Shown in pieces: positions 1 to 10,464 of a stretch of 64,000 nt of DNA (the stretch's first letter is position 1; each line of letters opens with the position of its first letter). Source of the stretch: Scleromatobacter humisilvae (GTDB lineage: Bacteria > Pseudomonadota > Gammaproteobacteria > Burkholderiales > Burkholderiaceae_C); assembly GCF_023231945.1 (NCBI RefSeq), contig NZ_JAJLJH010000006.1:207734-271733 (forward strand). The letters are read 5' to 3'. The notes beneath the pieces were generated by a model. The model made no database searches and was not told where the DNA came from. It saw only the letters and a list, made by a program, of their open reading frames with translations. The translations under genes were made by a program, and so were the position numbers.

Positions 1-100
1 TGCAAGCGGAGTCGCATGGGACGGTCGGGCCGGGTGAGCATGGCCGTTGAACGGCCCTGCACGCGAAACGGGGTGAATGCGACTCGACGTCCGCGCGCGG

Positions 101-1420
101 TCAGGCGATGTAGTCGTTGACCAGGTTCTCCCACGCCTCCTGCCGCCCCGACACCGGCCGCTCGTCGACGTTGCGCTGCAGCGCGTGCGCCGCGACGTCG
201 TCCAGCGACATCTGCGGCGACAGCAGCTTCTTGCCGACCTCGCCGTCCCAGCCCGCGTAGCGCGAGGCCAGCTCGCGCGCGGGGCGGCCGTCCGTGATCA
301 TGCGTTCGGCTACGAGCAGCGCGCGGGCGCACAGGTCCATCGCGCCGACGTGGCCGTGGAACAGGTCCTCGGCGTCGATGGACTGACGCCGCACCTTCGC
401 GTCGAAGTTGAGGCCGCCGTGCGTCAGCCCGCCGCCCTGCAGCACGTGGAACAGCGCGAGCGCGGTGTCAGGCAGGCTGTTGGGGAACTGGTCGGTATCC
501 CAGCCGCATTGCATGTCGCCGCGGTTCATGTCCAGCGAGCCGAAGAGGCCGAGTGCGACCGCGGTGGCGATCTCGTGCTCGAAGCTGTGGCCGGACAACG
601 TCGCGTGGTTGGCCTCGATGTTGACCTTGACCTCGTTCTCCAGCCCGTACTGGCGCAGGAAGCCGTGCACGGTGGCGACGTCGTAGTCGTACTGGTGCTT
701 GGTCGGCTCGCGCGGCTTGGGCTCGATGAGCACGTAGCCGGGCAGGCCGATCTTGTGCTTGTGCTCCACGGCCATCTGCAGGAAGCGGCCGTATTGCCTC
801 GACTCGCGCGCGAGGTCGGTGTTGAGCAGCGTCTCGTAGCCTTCGCGGCCGCCCCACAGCACGTAGTTCTCGCCGCCCAGGCGCTTCGTCGCGTCCATCG
901 CCTCCTTGACCTGCAGCGCCGCGAGCGCGTAGATCTCGGGGTTCGGATTCGTCGCCGCGCCGCTCATGAAGCGGCGATGGCTGAACAGGTTGGCCGTGCC
1001 CCACAGCAGCTTGATGCCCGTGGACGACTGCTTCTCGCCCATGAGGTCGACGATGCGGCGGAAGTTCTCCACGCTCTCGCGCGGCGTCGCGCCCTCGGGG
1101 GCGACGTCGCGGTCGTGGAAGCAGTAGAACGGCGCGCCGAGCTTGGCGAAGAACTCGAAGGCGGCGTCGAGCTTGGCCTTGGCCGCTTCCATCGGATCGG
1201 CGATGCGATGCCACGGCCGCTCGAAGGTGCCGTCGTAGCCGAACGGGTCGAACCCGTTCCAGCAGAAGCTGTGCCAGTAGCAGACGGCGAAGCGCAGGTG
1301 CTCCTCCATGCGCTTGCCCAGCACGAGGCGATCCTTGTCGTACCACTTGAAGGCGAGGGCCTCGGTCGCTTGCGGGCCGGCGTAGCGGATCTTGTCGATC
1401 CCGGCGAAGTAGTCGGTCAT
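101..1420 (-). CDS. xylA: D-xylose isomerase
   Basis: Converts D-xylose to D-xylulose in the cytoplasm, the first step of xylose use. The 439-residue product is almost the length of E. coli XylA (440) and shares its landmark segments, including [10 protein letters not shown] near the N terminus, LLWGTAN and [20 protein letters not shown]. The metal-site residues are in place: Glu233 in IEPKP, Glu269 and His272 in IEANHA, and Asp340 in NFDAK. The ATG at 1420 has AGGAG eight bases upstream; a much longer open frame continuing into xylB is only the absence of stops in GC-rich DNA. It is the last gene of the xyl operon, 26 bases after xylB, and presumably shares its xylose-inducible control. Confidence 0.97.
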   Translation of the reverse strand: MTDYFAGIDKIRYAGPQATEALAFKWYDKDRLVLGKRMEEHLRFAVCYWHSFCWNGFDPFGYDGTFERPWHRIADPMEAAKAKLDAAFEFFAKLGAPFYCFHDRDVAPEGATPRESVENFRRIVDLMGEKQSSTGIKLLWGTANLFSHRRFMSGAATNPNPEIYALAALQVKEAMDATKRLGGENYVLWGGREGYETLLNTDLARESRQYGRFLQMAVEHKHKIGLPGYVLIEPKPREPTKHQYDYDVATVHGFLRQYGLENEVKVNIEANHATLSGHSFEHEIATAVALGLFGSLDMNRGDMQCGWDTDQFPNSLPDTALALFHVLQGGGLTHGGLNFDAKVRRQSIDAEDLFHGHVGAMDLCARALLVAERMITDGRPARELASRYAGWDGEVGKKLLSPQMSLDDVAAHALQRNVDERPVSGRQEAWENLVNDYIA

Positions 1421-1446
1421 GTCGGTGTCTCCTGGAGGGAAGGAAA

Positions 1447-2922
1447 TCAGGCGCGCGGCGCGAGCTCGCGGGTGGCGCGATAGAGCGCGCGGAAGCCTTC
1501 GAGGCGGGGCCTCAGCGCGGCGTGGCGGTCGGCGCGCGGCTGGAAGAGGGCGCGCGGCGTCGGCGCGCGGCAGACGTCGCGCTCGTCGCGACCGAGCGCG
1601 AGCCACGCGAGACGCGCCGCGCCCATCGCGCCGCCGGCCTCGGCGCCGGCGACGGTCTGCAACTCGATGCCGAGCGTGTTGGCCAGCAGCTGCGCCCAGT
1701 GCGCGCTGCGCGCGCCGCCGCCCACCAGCGTCAGGCGATGCACTTCGGTGCCCGCGTCGCGCAGGGCCTGCAGGCCGTCGGCCAGGCCGAAGCCGACGCC
1801 TTCGATGACGGCGTGGCCGAGGCGCGCGGCGTCGGTCTCGTTGTCCATGCCGAAGAACACGCCCGTCGCGTGCGGATCGTTGTGCGGCGTGCGTTCGCCG
1901 GACAGGTAGGGCAGGAACAGCGGCGCGCGATCGCGCTCGGCGTCGCTCAAGGCCTCGACGCGTTCGAGCAGCGCGGCCTCGCTGGAAAAGCCGGTGAGCC
2001 GCGTGACCCACTGCAGGCCGTTGGCGGCCGACAGCATCACGCTCATCTGGTGCCAGCGCCCGGGCAGCGCGTGGCAGAACGCGTGCACGGCCGAGTCCGG
2101 GTTGGGCCGATAGCGGTCGGTGACGACGAACAGCACGCCGCTCGTTCCCAGCGACAGGAAGCCCTCGCCCGGCTGCACCGCGCCGATGCCCACCGCGCTG
2201 GCCGCGTTGTCGCCGCCGCCGCCGGCCACCGGCAGGCCTTCGGGAAGGCCGAGCGCGAGCGCGGCGTCGCGCTGCAGCGTGCCCGAGACGGCCGAGCCCT
2301 CGATCACCGCCGGCATCTGCGCCAGCGTCATGCCGCTCGCCTGCAGCAGCTGCGGCGACCACGCGCGGCGGCCGACGTCCAGCCACAGCGTGCCGGCGGC
2401 GTCGGACATGTCGCTGACCGCCGTGGCCGTCAGGCGCCAGCGCAGCCAGTCCTTGGGCAGCAGCACCTGGCCGATGCGGCGGAAGAGTTCGGGCTCGTGC
2501 TCGGCGACCCACAGCAGCTTGGGCGCCGTGAAGCCCGGCATCGCGAGATTGCCGGCGATCTGCGGCAGCGACGGCAGCCGCCGCATCAGCTCGTCGCACT
2601 GCGCCGAACTGCGCGTGTCGTTCCACAGGATCGCGGGCCGCAGCACCCGGCGCTCCTCGTCGACCAGCACCGCGCCGTGCATCTGGCCCGACAGGCCGAT
2701 CGCCTGCACGCGCGCCCACGCGTCCGCGTGACGCTCGCGCAGCTCGCGCGCCGCGAGCACGAGCGCGTCCCACCAGTCGTGCGGATCCTGCTCGGCCCAG
2801 TGCGGATGCGGCCGCGAGACCGTGAGCGGCGAGCCCGCGCTCGCCACCAGCGCGCCGGTCTCGTCGACCAGCGCGAGCTTCAACTCGGACGTGCCGAGGT
2901 CGATACCCAAGGCTGTATTCAT
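1447..2922 (-). CDS. xylB: Xylulokinase
   Basis: FGGY-family kinase that phosphorylates D-xylulose to xylulose 5-phosphate, feeding the pentose phosphate pathway. The product has 491 residues, the usual length. The N-terminal actin-fold phosphate loop reads [15 protein letters not shown]; the substrate region carries [13 protein letters not shown], and the C-terminal half carries [16 protein letters not shown] and [16 protein letters not shown], both typical of xylulokinases. The ATG at 2922 overlaps the TGA of the upstream ABC ATPase by four bases (ATGA), indicating translational coupling and deciding the start over an in-frame ATG further upstream. Confidence 0.95.
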   Translation of the reverse strand: MNTALGIDLGTSELKLALVDETGALVASAGSPLTVSRPHPHWAEQDPHDWWDALVLAARELRERHADAWARVQAIGLSGQMHGAVLVDEERRVLRPAILWNDTRSSAQCDELMRRLPSLPQIAGNLAMPGFTAPKLLWVAEHEPELFRRIGQVLLPKDWLRWRLTATAVSDMSDAAGTLWLDVGRRAWSPQLLQASGMTLAQMPAVIEGSAVSGTLQRDAALALGLPEGLPVAGGGGDNAASAVGIGAVQPGEGFLSLGTSGVLFVVTDRYRPNPDSAVHAFCHALPGRWHQMSVMLSAANGLQWVTRLTGFSSEAALLERVEALSDAERDRAPLFLPYLSGERTPHNDPHATGVFFGMDNETDAARLGHAVIEGVGFGLADGLQALRDAGTEVHRLTLVGGGARSAHWAQLLANTLGIELQTVAGAEAGGAMGAARLAWLALGRDERDVCRAPTPRALFQPRADRHAALRPRLEGFRALYRATRELAPRA

Positions 2923-3707
2923 GCCGCCGCCTTGTCCGGCTGCGAGCGGTGGCATTGCTCGACGCGCGTGACGGGCTTGCCACCGATGATCATGCCCAGC
3001 ACCTCGTCCTCGGTGAGGTCGGCCGTGCGATAGGTGCCGATGACGCGGCCGTTCTTCATCACGGCCAGGCGGTCGGCCAGCGCGAAGACGTCGGGCATGT
3101 CGTGCGAGATCAGGAACACGCCGACGCCGCGCGCCTTCAGGCGCCGCACGAGGTCGTGCACCATGCGCGTCTCCTCCGGCCCGAGCGCGGCGCAGGGCTC
3201 GTCCATGATCAGGATGCGGGCCTTGAAGTACAACGCGCGCGAGATCGCCACCACCTGGCGCTGGCCGCCGGACAGCGAGCGCACCGGCTCGCGGATGTTG
3301 CGGAAGTTCGGATTGAGCTGCGCGAACACGTCGCGCGCCGCGGCTTCCATCGCGTAGTCGTCCATCGTGCGCCAGCGCGTCATCAGCTCGCGGCCGAGGA
3401 ACAGGTTGGCGACGGCGTCGAGGTTGTCGGCCAGCGCCAGCGTCTGGTGGATGGTCTCGATGCCCAGCGCCTGCGAGTCGGCCGGGTTGGCGATGTGGAC
3501 GACGCCGCCATCGATGCGGATCTCGCCGCGATCGATCGGATAGGCGCCTGCCAGCATCTTCATCAGCGTGGACTTGCCCGCGCCGTTGTGGCCCAGCACG
3601 GCGACGACCTCGCCGGCATCGAGCGCGAGGTTGACGTCCGAGACCGCGTGCACGCCGCCGAAGGCCTTGTGCATGCCGACGATGTCGACCAGGGGTGCAT
3701 CGCTCAT
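2919..3707 (-). CDS. Sugar ABC transporter ATP-binding protein (xylose, single domain)
   Basis: ATPase subunit of the xylose importer. The 262-residue protein has one complete nucleotide-binding domain: Walker [10 protein letters not shown], signature [15 protein letters not shown] and Walker [13 protein letters not shown], then the H-loop LISHDM. E. coli XylG is about twice as long because it has two fused domains; this protein corresponds to the one-domain type seen in FrcA-like sugar importers, so the working complex would need two copies. It lies between permease and xylulokinase with ATGA overlaps on both sides. The role as XylG is inferred from the operon; sugar specificity is set by the binding protein. 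The third residue of the usual EPTAALG is Cys here. Confidence 0.93.
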   Translation of the reverse strand: MSDAPLVDIVGMHKAFGGVHAVSDVNLALDAGEVVAVLGHNGAGKSTLMKMLAGAYPIDRGEIRIDGGVVHIANPADSQALGIETIHQTLALADNLDAVANLFLGRELMTRWRTMDDYAMEAAARDVFAQLNPNFRNIREPVRSLSGGQRQVVAISRALYFKARILIMDEPCAALGPEETRMVHDLVRRLKARGVGVFLISHDMPDVFALADRLAVMKNGRVIGTYRTADLTEDEVLGMIIGGKPVTRVEQCHRSQPDKAAA

Positions 3708-4882
3708 GCCATGCGCTCCCCGGTCCAGCGCCGATACAGCACGTCGAACGCCACCGCCACGATCAGCACCTGGCCGATGATGATCATGCGTTGGCCGATG
3801 CCCACGTCCATCAGCAGCAGGCCGCTGTCGAGGAACTGGATGATCAGCGCGCCGAGTACCGAACCCAGTACCGTACCGCTGCCGCCTGACAGGCTCACGC
3901 CGCCGATCACCGCCGCGGCGATCACGTACAGCTCCATGCCGGTGCCCATCGAGTTGGTGCCGGCGTTCAGGCGCGAGACCGCGACGACGGCGGCGATCGT
4001 GATCGTCACCGACAGCAGCAGGAACAGCTGCAGCGTGACGCGCCGCACCGGGATGCCGACCAGCCGCGCCGCCTCTGGGTTGCCGCCGATCGCGTAGACG
4101 TAGCGGCCGAAGCGCGTGCGCCGCACGATGAAGGCGACGACGATGACGACCGCGCCCCAGATCACCACCGGCGCCGGGATGCCCTGGCCGGCCGGCTTGC
4201 CGGGCAGCTGGTACGCGCACATCGCCGCGGTGAAGGCCGCGAGCAGCACGAGCAGGCCCGTGGTGAATGCGATGTCCGCCGCGAGCGGGCGCAGCGGAAA
4301 GCCGTGGCGCGCCTTCGCGCGGCGCGTCTGCACGGTGCCCCAGCAAAGCAGCACCGCGAGCACGGCGGCGAGCGTCCAGCTGCCGCCGATGCCCAGCGCG
4401 CCGTCGAGGCCGCCGCCGAACCACAGGAAGACCGGATCGGTGACCGGCTGGGTCTTGCCGTTGGCCACGATGAAGGCCGCGCCGCGGAACGACATCAGGC
4501 CGCCCAGCGTGACGACGAAGGACGGTACGCCGAGGTAGGCGGTGAGCCCGCCCTGGTAGGCGCCGACGAGCAGCGCGGCGGCGAGGCCGGCCAGGCAGGC
4601 GGTTGCCCAGTGCCAGCCGGCGGTGTATTGAAGATATGCGACGAGCACGCCGACGAAGCCGACCACCGAGCCGACCGACAGGTCGATGTGGCGCGCGACG
4701 ATCACCAGCGAGATCGCGGTGGCGACGATGCCGACGACGGCCGTCTGCTGGGCGATGTTGTACAGGTTTTCCGGCGTGAGGAACTGGCCGGTGAGCACGT
4801 GGAAGGTCGCGGCCATGACCGCGAGCACGACGGCCATCAGGCCGAGGCGCAGGTCCAGCGCGCTGAGTTGGAGCGATTCCAT
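3704..4882 (-). CDS. xylH: Xylose ABC transporter permease
   Basis: Inner-membrane permease of the xylose importer, BPD_transp_2 family, 392 residues against 393 in E. coli XylH. Many hydrophobic segments are visible from residue 14 on ([18 protein letters not shown]) to the C terminus. The family region with [15 protein letters not shown] and the motif [17 protein letters not shown], the cytoplasmic loop that contacts the ATPase, are present. It begins with ATG after a short gap from xylF and ends with an ATGA overlap with the ATPase gene. Expected to pair with the downstream single-domain ATPase as a homodimer-based importer. Confidence 0.93.
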   Translation of the reverse strand: MESLQLSALDLRLGLMAVVLAVMAATFHVLTGQFLTPENLYNIAQQTAVVGIVATAISLVIVARHIDLSVGSVVGFVGVLVAYLQYTAGWHWATACLAGLAAALLVGAYQGGLTAYLGVPSFVVTLGGLMSFRGAAFIVANGKTQPVTDPVFLWFGGGLDGALGIGGSWTLAAVLAVLLCWGTVQTRRAKARHGFPLRPLAADIAFTTGLLVLLAAFTAAMCAYQLPGKPAGQGIPAPVVIWGAVVIVVAFIVRRTRFGRYVYAIGGNPEAARLVGIPVRRVTLQLFLLLSVTITIAAVVAVSRLNAGTNSMGTGMELYVIAAAVIGGVSLSGGSGTVLGSVLGALIIQFLDSGLLLMDVGIGQRMIIIGQVLIVAVAFDVLYRRWTGERMA

Positions 4883-4937
4883 GAGGGCAGGGGTGTGGCC
4901 GCCGCGCGCGCGTCACGCGCGCGCGACGGCGCGGGGC

Positions 4938-5957
4938 TTACTTGCAGGCGGCCGGTGCCTTGGCGGCGTCGACGCCGCGGCACAGGTTGTCCTTCGTGAT
5001 CCAGCCGGCCTTGACGACGGTCTCGAGATTGGCGCGGCTGATGGGCACCGGCTTGAGGAACTTGGCGTCCATCTGCACCTTGTGCTCGCCGCCGCTCCAC
5101 TTGGTCGTGCCCGGCACCGGCTTGCCGCTCGCCAGGTCGACCGCCGCGTCGGCCGCTTCGCGTCCGAGGTCGCGCGCGTCCTTCCACACCGACACCGTCT
5201 GCGTGCCCAGTGCCACGCGGTTCAGCGCGGCCTGGTCGCCGTCCTGGCCCGACACCGGCACGCCCGAGATGCCGCGCGCCGACAGCGCCGCGACGACGCC
5301 GCCGGCCGTGCCGTCGTTGGAGGCCACCACCGCGTCGACCTTGTTGCCGTTGCGCGTGAGGATCTGCTCCATGTTCTTCTGCGCCACCTCGGGCTTCCAG
5401 CCTTCGGTGTATTCCTCGCCGACGATCTTGATCGCGCCGCTCTTGATCGCGGCGTCCAGCACCTCCTGCTGGCCTTCGCGCAGGAAGTCCGCGTTCGGAT
5501 CGGTGGGCGAGCCCTTGATCATCACGTAGTTGCCGCGCGGCTTGACCGAGAACACGCCGCGCGCCTGCATGCGGCCGACTTCCTTGTTGTCGAAGGTGAT
5601 GTAGTAGACGCCGGGCTGCTCGATCAGGCGGTCGTAGGCGATCACCGGGATGTTGCGCTGCTTGGCCTTGGCCAGCGCGGGCACGATCGCATCCTTGTCC
5701 ATCGCCAGCACGATCAGCGCCTTCGCGCCCTTGGCGATCAGGCCGTCGACGTCGGCCAGCTGCTTCTCGGGCGAGCCGCCGGCGTCGGCGCTGACGTAGG
5801 TGGCGCCGTGCTTGGCGAGTTCGGCCTTGATGGCGGCCTCATCGGTCTTCCAGCGCTCTTCCTGGAAGTTGGACCAGCTGACGCCGACCACCAGTTGAGC
5901 GTGCGCCGCGGCGCTCGCAAGGAGCCCGGCGGTCAAGAGAGCGTGCTTGAAATTCAT
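4938..5957 (-). CDS. xylF: D-xylose-binding periplasmic protein
   Basis: Periplasmic binding protein that delivers xylose to the permease. The 339-residue precursor starts with a signal peptide ([20 protein letters not shown], cleavage before QLVVG). The mature part matches Xyl[51 protein letters not shown] and [11 protein letters not shown]. The ATG at 5957 is preceded by GGAGAC and is the only start placing the signal sequence at the N terminus; upstream in-frame codons encode charged residues. It is the first gene of the operon, transcribed away from the ROK regulator, with the inverted repeat at 6021-6041 in its upstream region. Confidence 0.95.
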   Translation of the reverse strand: MNFKHALLTAGLLASAAAHAQLVVGVSWSNFQEERWKTDEAAIKAELAKHGATYVSADAGGSPEKQLADVDGLIAKGAKALIVLAMDKDAIVPALAKAKQRNIPVIAYDRLIEQPGVYYITFDNKEVGRMQARGVFSVKPRGNYVMIKGSPTDPNADFLREGQQEVLDAAIKSGAIKIVGEEYTEGWKPEVAQKNMEQILTRNGNKVDAVVASNDGTAGGVVAALSARGISGVPVSGQDGDQAALNRVALGTQTVSVWKDARDLGREAADAAVDLASGKPVPGTTKWSGGEHKVQMDAKFLKPVPISRANLETVVKAGWITKDNLCRGVDAAKAPAACK

Positions 5958-6020
5958 GGCTTGTCTCCGGTTGTTGTGTGCATCGGCCCGCCCTTCGTGG
6001 AGAGCGCGGCGCAAGATTAC

Positions 6021-6041
6021 TTCGTTCGAGCATCGAACTAA
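6021..6041. promoter_or_regulatory. Candidate XylR operator
   Basis: Inverted repeat TTCGTTCGA-GCA-TCGAACTAA: nine-base arms with eight matching pairs around a three-base spacer. It lies in an AT-rich patch of the otherwise GC-rich gap between the divergent xylF and ROK-regulator genes, 64 bases upstream of the xylF start and 123 upstream of the regulator start. A site here could control both directions. ROK repressors generally bind such palindromes; that this one is bound by the neighbour is inference. Confidence 0.6.
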
Positions 6042-6163
6042 TTACTTGTTTTCCCCAATGCGACGGCGCCCGCGCGCGCCTAGTCTCGGGACGCGCCGAC
6101 GCCTGGACGTCTGGTCGGCGCACAGGCCGGACAATGCGCGCCTGCCAACCGGAGAACCCGCCG

Positions 6164-7393
6164 ATGACCCGTCCCCCGATCACGGGCGACCAACGCTTCG
6201 TCAAGTCGATCAACCGCAACGTGCTGCTGCGCCTGCTGCTGGACGAGCCCGCGCAGTCGCGCGCGGGGCTGGCCGAGCGCAGCGGCCTGACGAAGTCCAC
6301 CGTGAGCCTGCTGGTCAAGGAACTGATCGACGAGGGCTGGCTGGCCGAGGACGGCGTGGCGGTCACCGGTTCCCTGGGCCGGCGGCCGACGCCGCTGCAC
6401 ATCGACGGCCGCGGGCTGGCGCTGATCGGCGCGGACATCGGCATCGACTCGATCCGCGTCGTCAGCACCTCGCTGCAGGGCCAGGTGATCGAGTCGATGG
6501 CCGTGCCGCTGCGCGATCGCGCGCCGGACATTGCCTGCCATCAGATGGTCGAACTGGTGACGGCGGAGTCCGCGCGCGTGACGCGCGCGGGTGCGCGGCT
6601 GCTGGGCGTGGGCGTCGGGCTGCCGGGGGCGGTCGACACCGCGCACGGCGTCATCGAGTTCGCGCCCAACCTCGGCTGGCGCAACGTCGAGGTGGGCCAG
6701 CGCCTCGCGCGCGAGCTGCGCGCCGGCGGGCTCGCGCAGGTGCCGGTCTACTGCCAGAACGAGGCCGACCTGGCCGCCATCGGCGAGACGGCGTTCGGCA
6801 GCCGGCCGATCGACGACCCGCTGGTCTACGTCAGCTGCAGCGTGGGCGTCGGCGCGGGCATCGTCCTGAACGGGGCGCTGTTCACCGGCGCGACGGGCGC
6901 GGCCGGCGAGATCGGCCACACGATCCTGCATGTCGACGGGTTGCCGTGTTCGTGCGGCCGCCGCGGCTGCGCCGAGGCCTACGTCGGCCTGAAAGCGGTG
7001 GCGCAGGCCGCAGGGATGCTGCGCCACGGCGAGGTCGACCGCGCCGGACTGGCCGCCGAGCTCGCCAAGCCGCGCGCGCACCGCACACGCAACGCCTTCG
7101 TCGCCGCCGGCGATGCGCTGGGCGTGCTGCTGCAGAACGTGTGGACGACGTTCAACCCCAAGGCCATCGTGCTGGGCGGCGAGGCCGTCACCCTGGGCGG
7201 CGGCCACTTCCTCGACGCGGCCGTCGAGCGCCTGGCGCGCTTCGGCGGCGACGCGGGCATCGCGCCGCCGGCCATCCGCGTCGCGAAGTACGGCGACCTC
7301 GCGACCGCCGTCGGCGGCGCCGCGTTCGCGCTGCACGCGCTGCTGCGGCCCGTCGGGCACGACAGCGGCGCGCTGCGCATCAGGCCGGCCTGA
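6164..7393 (+). CDS. xylR: ROK-family xylose repressor
   Basis: Transcriptional regulator of 409 residues with an N-terminal winged helix-turn-helix (about residues 15-65; ...RAGLAERSGLTKSTVSLLVKELIDEGWL) and a C-terminal ROK sugar-kinase-like domain. The ROK signature and zinc-binding cluster are visible (GEIGHTILHVDGLPCSCGRRGCAEAY). The ATG at 6164 has GGAG upstream; the frame is open further 5' but without regulator sequence. Divergent orientation from the xyl operon argues for control by xylose. E. coli uses an AraC-type XylR instead, so this is the Bacillus-style ROK solution. Symbol given by role. Confidence 0.88.
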   Translation: MTRPPITGDQRFVKSINRNVLLRLLLDEPAQSRAGLAERSGLTKSTVSLLVKELIDEGWLAEDGVAVTGSLGRRPTPLHIDGRGLALIGADIGIDSIRVVSTSLQGQVIESMAVPLRDRAPDIACHQMVELVTAESARVTRAGARLLGVGVGLPGAVDTAHGVIEFAPNLGWRNVEVGQRLARELRAGGLAQVPVYCQNEADLAAIGETAFGSRPIDDPLVYVSCSVGVGAGIVLNGALFTGATGAAGEIGHTILHVDGLPCSCGRRGCAEAYVGLKAVAQAAGMLRHGEVDRAGLAAELAKPRAHRTRNAFVAAGDALGVLLQNVWTTFNPKAIVLGGEAVTLGGGHFLDAAVERLARFGGDAGIAPPAIRVAKYGDLATAVGGAAFALHALLRPVGHDSGALRIRPA

Positions 7394-7405
7394 CTCGAGG
7401 ACGCG

Positions 7406-9760
7406 CTACCTGGCCGTGGTGTTGGAGCACAGCAGGCTGGCGAACAGCGTGTCCTTGGCCGTCGGCACGTACGGCGCCGCGAGCACGTTCGATGCGGACG
7501 CGTTGGCGATCAGCGTCGGCGCCTCGGACGGCAGCAGGAAGCGCTGCTGCACGGCCACGTTGGCGGCGCGCGTCACGGCGCAGACGAAGCCGGCGTGCGT
7601 GCCGTAGCGCTCCTCGAGCGATGGACGCGGGTCGTCGGCCGCGACGCGGTTGGCGCGCGTGTCCCAGAACGGCCACCAGCCGCCGCTGTTGCCCGCGCCC
7701 GCGAAGACCTGGCCGACGCTGCCCGGGCCGTTGCTGGCGTTCGGGCCGTACCAGCCGGTGGTCGCGAGATTCCAGCCGACGTAGGTGCCCAGCGGCGCCT
7801 CGCCCAGCACCGTCTTCATGCTGGTGGTGCTCTCGTTGCCGTCAGAGTTCACCTTCACCGCGTAGCCGGGCAGCACCGCCTTGATGACGGGCGGCTGGAT
7901 CGACGGGATGCCGCTTTCCTGGTCGTAGTTCTCGCCGGGTCCGAAATCGTAGACGAACGGACGCCAGGCCTGGTCGCCATGGAAGGTCAGGCGGGGCACC
8001 GTGGTGCTGAAGTTCGGGAACCCCTCGGCCGCGGCGTTGTTGGGGACGAGCTCGCCGCGCGCGACGGTCGGATAGGCGCTCGGCGGCATCGGCGTGCCGT
8101 GCAGGATCAGCTGGAGCAAGGCGTAGTTCAACGCGTTGTTCGTGTGCGCCGCAGGGATCGGGCTGGTGGGCAGCGACTGGCCCGTCGGCGTGGCGATGGC
8201 CGCCGGCGACGTCCACGTGAAGTCCGCCGAGCCGCCGCCGTGGGTACCCCCTGGGGTGTAGTAGCGATGGACGTTGGCGGGCAGCGGGATGTCCTCGACG
8301 CACGTGAAGCCGCACAGGCTCGCATGGAACTTCTCGGAATGCAGCTCGGCCGACGCGAAAGTCTCGAGGATCTCCGGACACGTGTTGTCCAGCGTGCAGC
8401 GATCCAGCATGCCGTCGGCCGGAAGGCCGCGGGCCAGGTTGGGGTAGTCGGCCCACCAGACCGGCGCCTCGTCGCCGCCCATGTACAGATACATCAGGTT
8501 GTTCGGCTGGCCCCAGCGGATGTTCATCACCATCATGCGGCCGTCGACCTGCGGCCACGCGCCGTCGAAGACCTTGCGGCCGTCCTCGTCCTTGTTGAAG
8601 CCCCAGAAGATGAAGCCGTGCAGGAACGCGGCCGACTGCGAGCCGCCGACGGTCGAGGCCTTGGTGATCGTGCCCGAGAGCGGGTTCGCGCCACCGCCCG
8701 GCGCGGCGGTGCCGTAGCGCAGGAACGATCCGAGGTCGCGGAACGCGGCGAAGCCGACGCCCAGCACCAGCGGATTCTTCGCGGTGTAGCTCATCTCGTA
8801 GAGGAGGCTCGGATCGAACGTGCCGCTCTTCAGGCAGATCCAGTTGGGGTTGGGCGTGCCGGGCCAGCCGCCGGGGCAATAGGCCCAGGCCCACTGGTCG
8901 CCCGCGATCGGCGTCTTCGGGCCGGTGACGCCGGTGAAGGTCTGCGAGGACACGGTCCAGAACTGGGCCTGGCGGGTGTCCGCGCTGGCAGGCTGGTAGG
9001 GCACGAAGGCCGGGCCCTGGATGACCAGCTGCGCGGTGCTCGTCGGCGTCGATCCGACGGCCAGGCCGCAGCCGTTCGTGCCGGTGCAGACGTGGCCGTA
9101 GACCGCGCCGGTGACCGGCGGCTCCCCCGCGCCGTTGGTGGCGACCGGCACCTGGACGACGAAGGCCGCCAGCGTCTTGAGGCCGCCCGCGGCCGCGACG
9201 TCGGGCACCTGCGCGCCCGTCAGGACACCCGTGGAGGTATTCAGGCTGCCGTACGGTCCGGAGTCGAGGTCGAAGCATGGATAGGCCTTGGCCGTCGCGG
9301 GCGAGCATTGCGCCAGCAGGTCGCCCTGCCAGCCGCTCTGCACATAGGTGACGCCTTGCAGCAGCGCCGTCGTCGTGATCGAGTTGCCGCCGCGGTTGGG
9401 CACCGACTGGATCATCAGGCCGTTGCGCTGCGCCGGATCGGTCGGCGTGACGATCTGGAAGTTGGCGACATAGCCCACCTTGCCGTCGGCGTTCTTCGGC
9501 GCGAGGTTGATGTCGGTGATGAGGCCGTTCGGGCCGCCGGGGTCGATCTCGCCGAACTGCCGGCCCACGTAGACCGTGTAGCTGGTCGAAGCGCCGGGCG
9601 TCGCGGTGCCCATGGTGATCGGCTTGAGGCTGATCGTGGCCGTCTGGTCGATGACGATCCGCTGGACGCCGGCGTGGCTCGGCGCACTCCATCCGATCGC
9701 GGCGACGAGGCCGAGCGCGGATGCGAGTCGGGCGAGCGGCCTGTGTGTTCTTGCGCGCAT
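7406..9760 (-). CDS. Secreted alpha/beta hydrolase domain protein
   Basis: A 784-residue exported protein. The first 30 residues are a signal peptide (cleavage about SHA|GVQR). The central and C-terminal parts match the Abhydrolase_10 type: a GGSQSAAFLHGFIFWGFN stretch in which Ser374 would be the nucleophile, then RMMVMNIRWGQPN and GNSGGWWPFWD. Substrates of this family are not established; the domain fold suggests an esterase or lipase-like activity. Two in-frame ATGs lie six bases apart; the second (9760) has AGGAG at the better distance. It follows a PEP-CTERM gene on the same strand after 137 bases, and may share its transcript. Its end is 12 bases from the end of xylR, convergent. Confidence 0.75.
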   Translation of the reverse strand: MRARTHRPLARLASALGLVAAIGWSAPSHAGVQRIVIDQTATISLKPITMGTATPGASTSYTVYVGRQFGEIDPGGPNGLITDINLAPKNADGKVGYVANFQIVTPTDPAQRNGLMIQSVPNRGGNSITTTALLQGVTYVQSGWQGDLLAQCSPATAKAYPCFDLDSGPYGSLNTSTGVLTGAQVPDVAAAGGLKTLAAFVVQVPVATNGAGEPPVTGAVYGHVCTGTNGCGLAVGSTPTSTAQLVIQGPAFVPYQPASADTRQAQFWTVSSQTFTGVTGPKTPIAGDQWAWAYCPGGWPGTPNPNWICLKSGTFDPSLLYEMSYTAKNPLVLGVGFAAFRDLGSFLRYGTAAPGGGANPLSGTITKASTVGGSQSAAFLHGFIFWGFNKDEDGRKVFDGAWPQVDGRMMVMNIRWGQPNNLMYLYMGGDEAPVWWADYPNLARGLPADGMLDRCTLDNTCPEILETFASAELHSEKFHASLCGFTCVEDIPLPANVHRYYTPGGTHGGGSADFTWTSPAAIATPTGQSLPTSPIPAAHTNNALNYALLQLILHGTPMPPSAYPTVARGELVPNNAAAEGFPNFSTTVPRLTFHGDQAWRPFVYDFGPGENYDQESGIPSIQPPVIKAVLPGYAVKVNSDGNESTTSMKTVLGEAPLGTYVGWNLATTGWYGPNASNGPGSVGQVFAGAGNSGGWWPFWDTRANRVAADDPRPSLEERYGTHAGFVCAVTRAANVAVQQRFLLPSEAPTLIANASASNVLAAPYVPTAKDTLFASLLCSNTTAR

Positions 9761-9897
9761 GTCCATGTCTCCTGGTGTGATGGACCGGGTCGAGGATGGG
9801 CGCCGCAACCGGGATGGCGTGCGGGGCCTCGCGTTCCGGTCCGGAAAGCGGGTTGGTTCGCAGGGGCGCCGGCGTCTCCTGACGCGCGACGAGACGC

Positions 9898-10464
9898 TCA
9901 GCGGGCCGGTCGCCTGCGACCGAACGCCAGGCCCAGCAGGCCCGCGCCCATCAGGACGAGGCTGGCGGGCTCGGGGACGGACGTCACCTGGACGGCGTCC
10001 ACGGAAATGAAGCCGGTGTCGTCCTGGAACTGGAGCTGCAGGATCGTGTCGGCCGTGGTGGCGCTGGCGTCGAAGGTGAACGTCTGGTTGCCCGCGGCCG
10101 GCGGGTTCGCCAGGCTCAGCAGCGTCTGGCCGCCGAAGTCCACTTCGACGGCGCCCGGCGTGCCGCCGTCGCTGTTCAGGACGAAGCTGATCGCGTATTC
10201 GCCGCCCGCCGTCGTCGCGATGTGCTGCGCGATGCCGCCCAGCGATCCGACCGGCCCGAAGAAGGCCTGGCAATCGCCTTCGGGCGCGCCGCCGCAGCCC
10301 ACGGCGCCGTAGCCGGTGTTGCCGACCTCCGTCCATTGGCTCAGGTCGCCGGTTTCGAAACCGCCGTTCTGGACGAGATTGGTGGCGAATGCGTGCGCGG
10401 GCAGGCCGGCGAGCCCGGCGAGCGCGAGCACGCTGGCCAGCCGCAGGAAAAGTGACTGTTTCAT
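9898..10464 (-). CDS. PEP-CTERM sorting domain protein
   Basis: A 188-residue exported protein with a signal peptide (MKQSLFLRLASVLALAGLAGLPAHA) and a classic C-terminal sorting tag: VPEPASLVLMGAGLLGLAFG followed by an Arg cluster (RRRPAR). The middle part starts NLVQNGGFETGDLSQWTEVGN, a form common in PEP-CTERM proteins with a carbohydrate-binding-like beta sandwich. Such proteins are processed by an exosortase and displayed or released in exopolysaccharide-producing bacteria; no exosortase gene is in the window. ATG at 10464 chosen because it begins the signal peptide. Confidence 0.9.
   Translation of the reverse strand: MKQSLFLRLASVLALAGLAGLPAHAFATNLVQNGGFETGDLSQWTEVGNTGYGAVGCGGAPEGDCQAFFGPVGSLGGIAQHIATTAGGEYAISFVLNSDGGTPGAVEVDFGGQTLLSLANPPAAGNQTFTFDASATTADTILQLQFQDDTGFISVDAVQVTSVPEPASLVLMGAGLLGLAFGRRRPAR

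Noticed and set aside
1..100. Short inverted repeat GGCCGTT-G-AACGGCC downstream of xylA as terminator
   Set aside because: One-base loop and no T-run on the minus strand; too weak to annotate as a feature.
101..2983. A single 960-residue frame spanning xylA and part of xylB
   Set aside because: Only the last 439 residues match a known protein; the rest is Arg/Ala-rich readthrough in the wrong frame of xylB.
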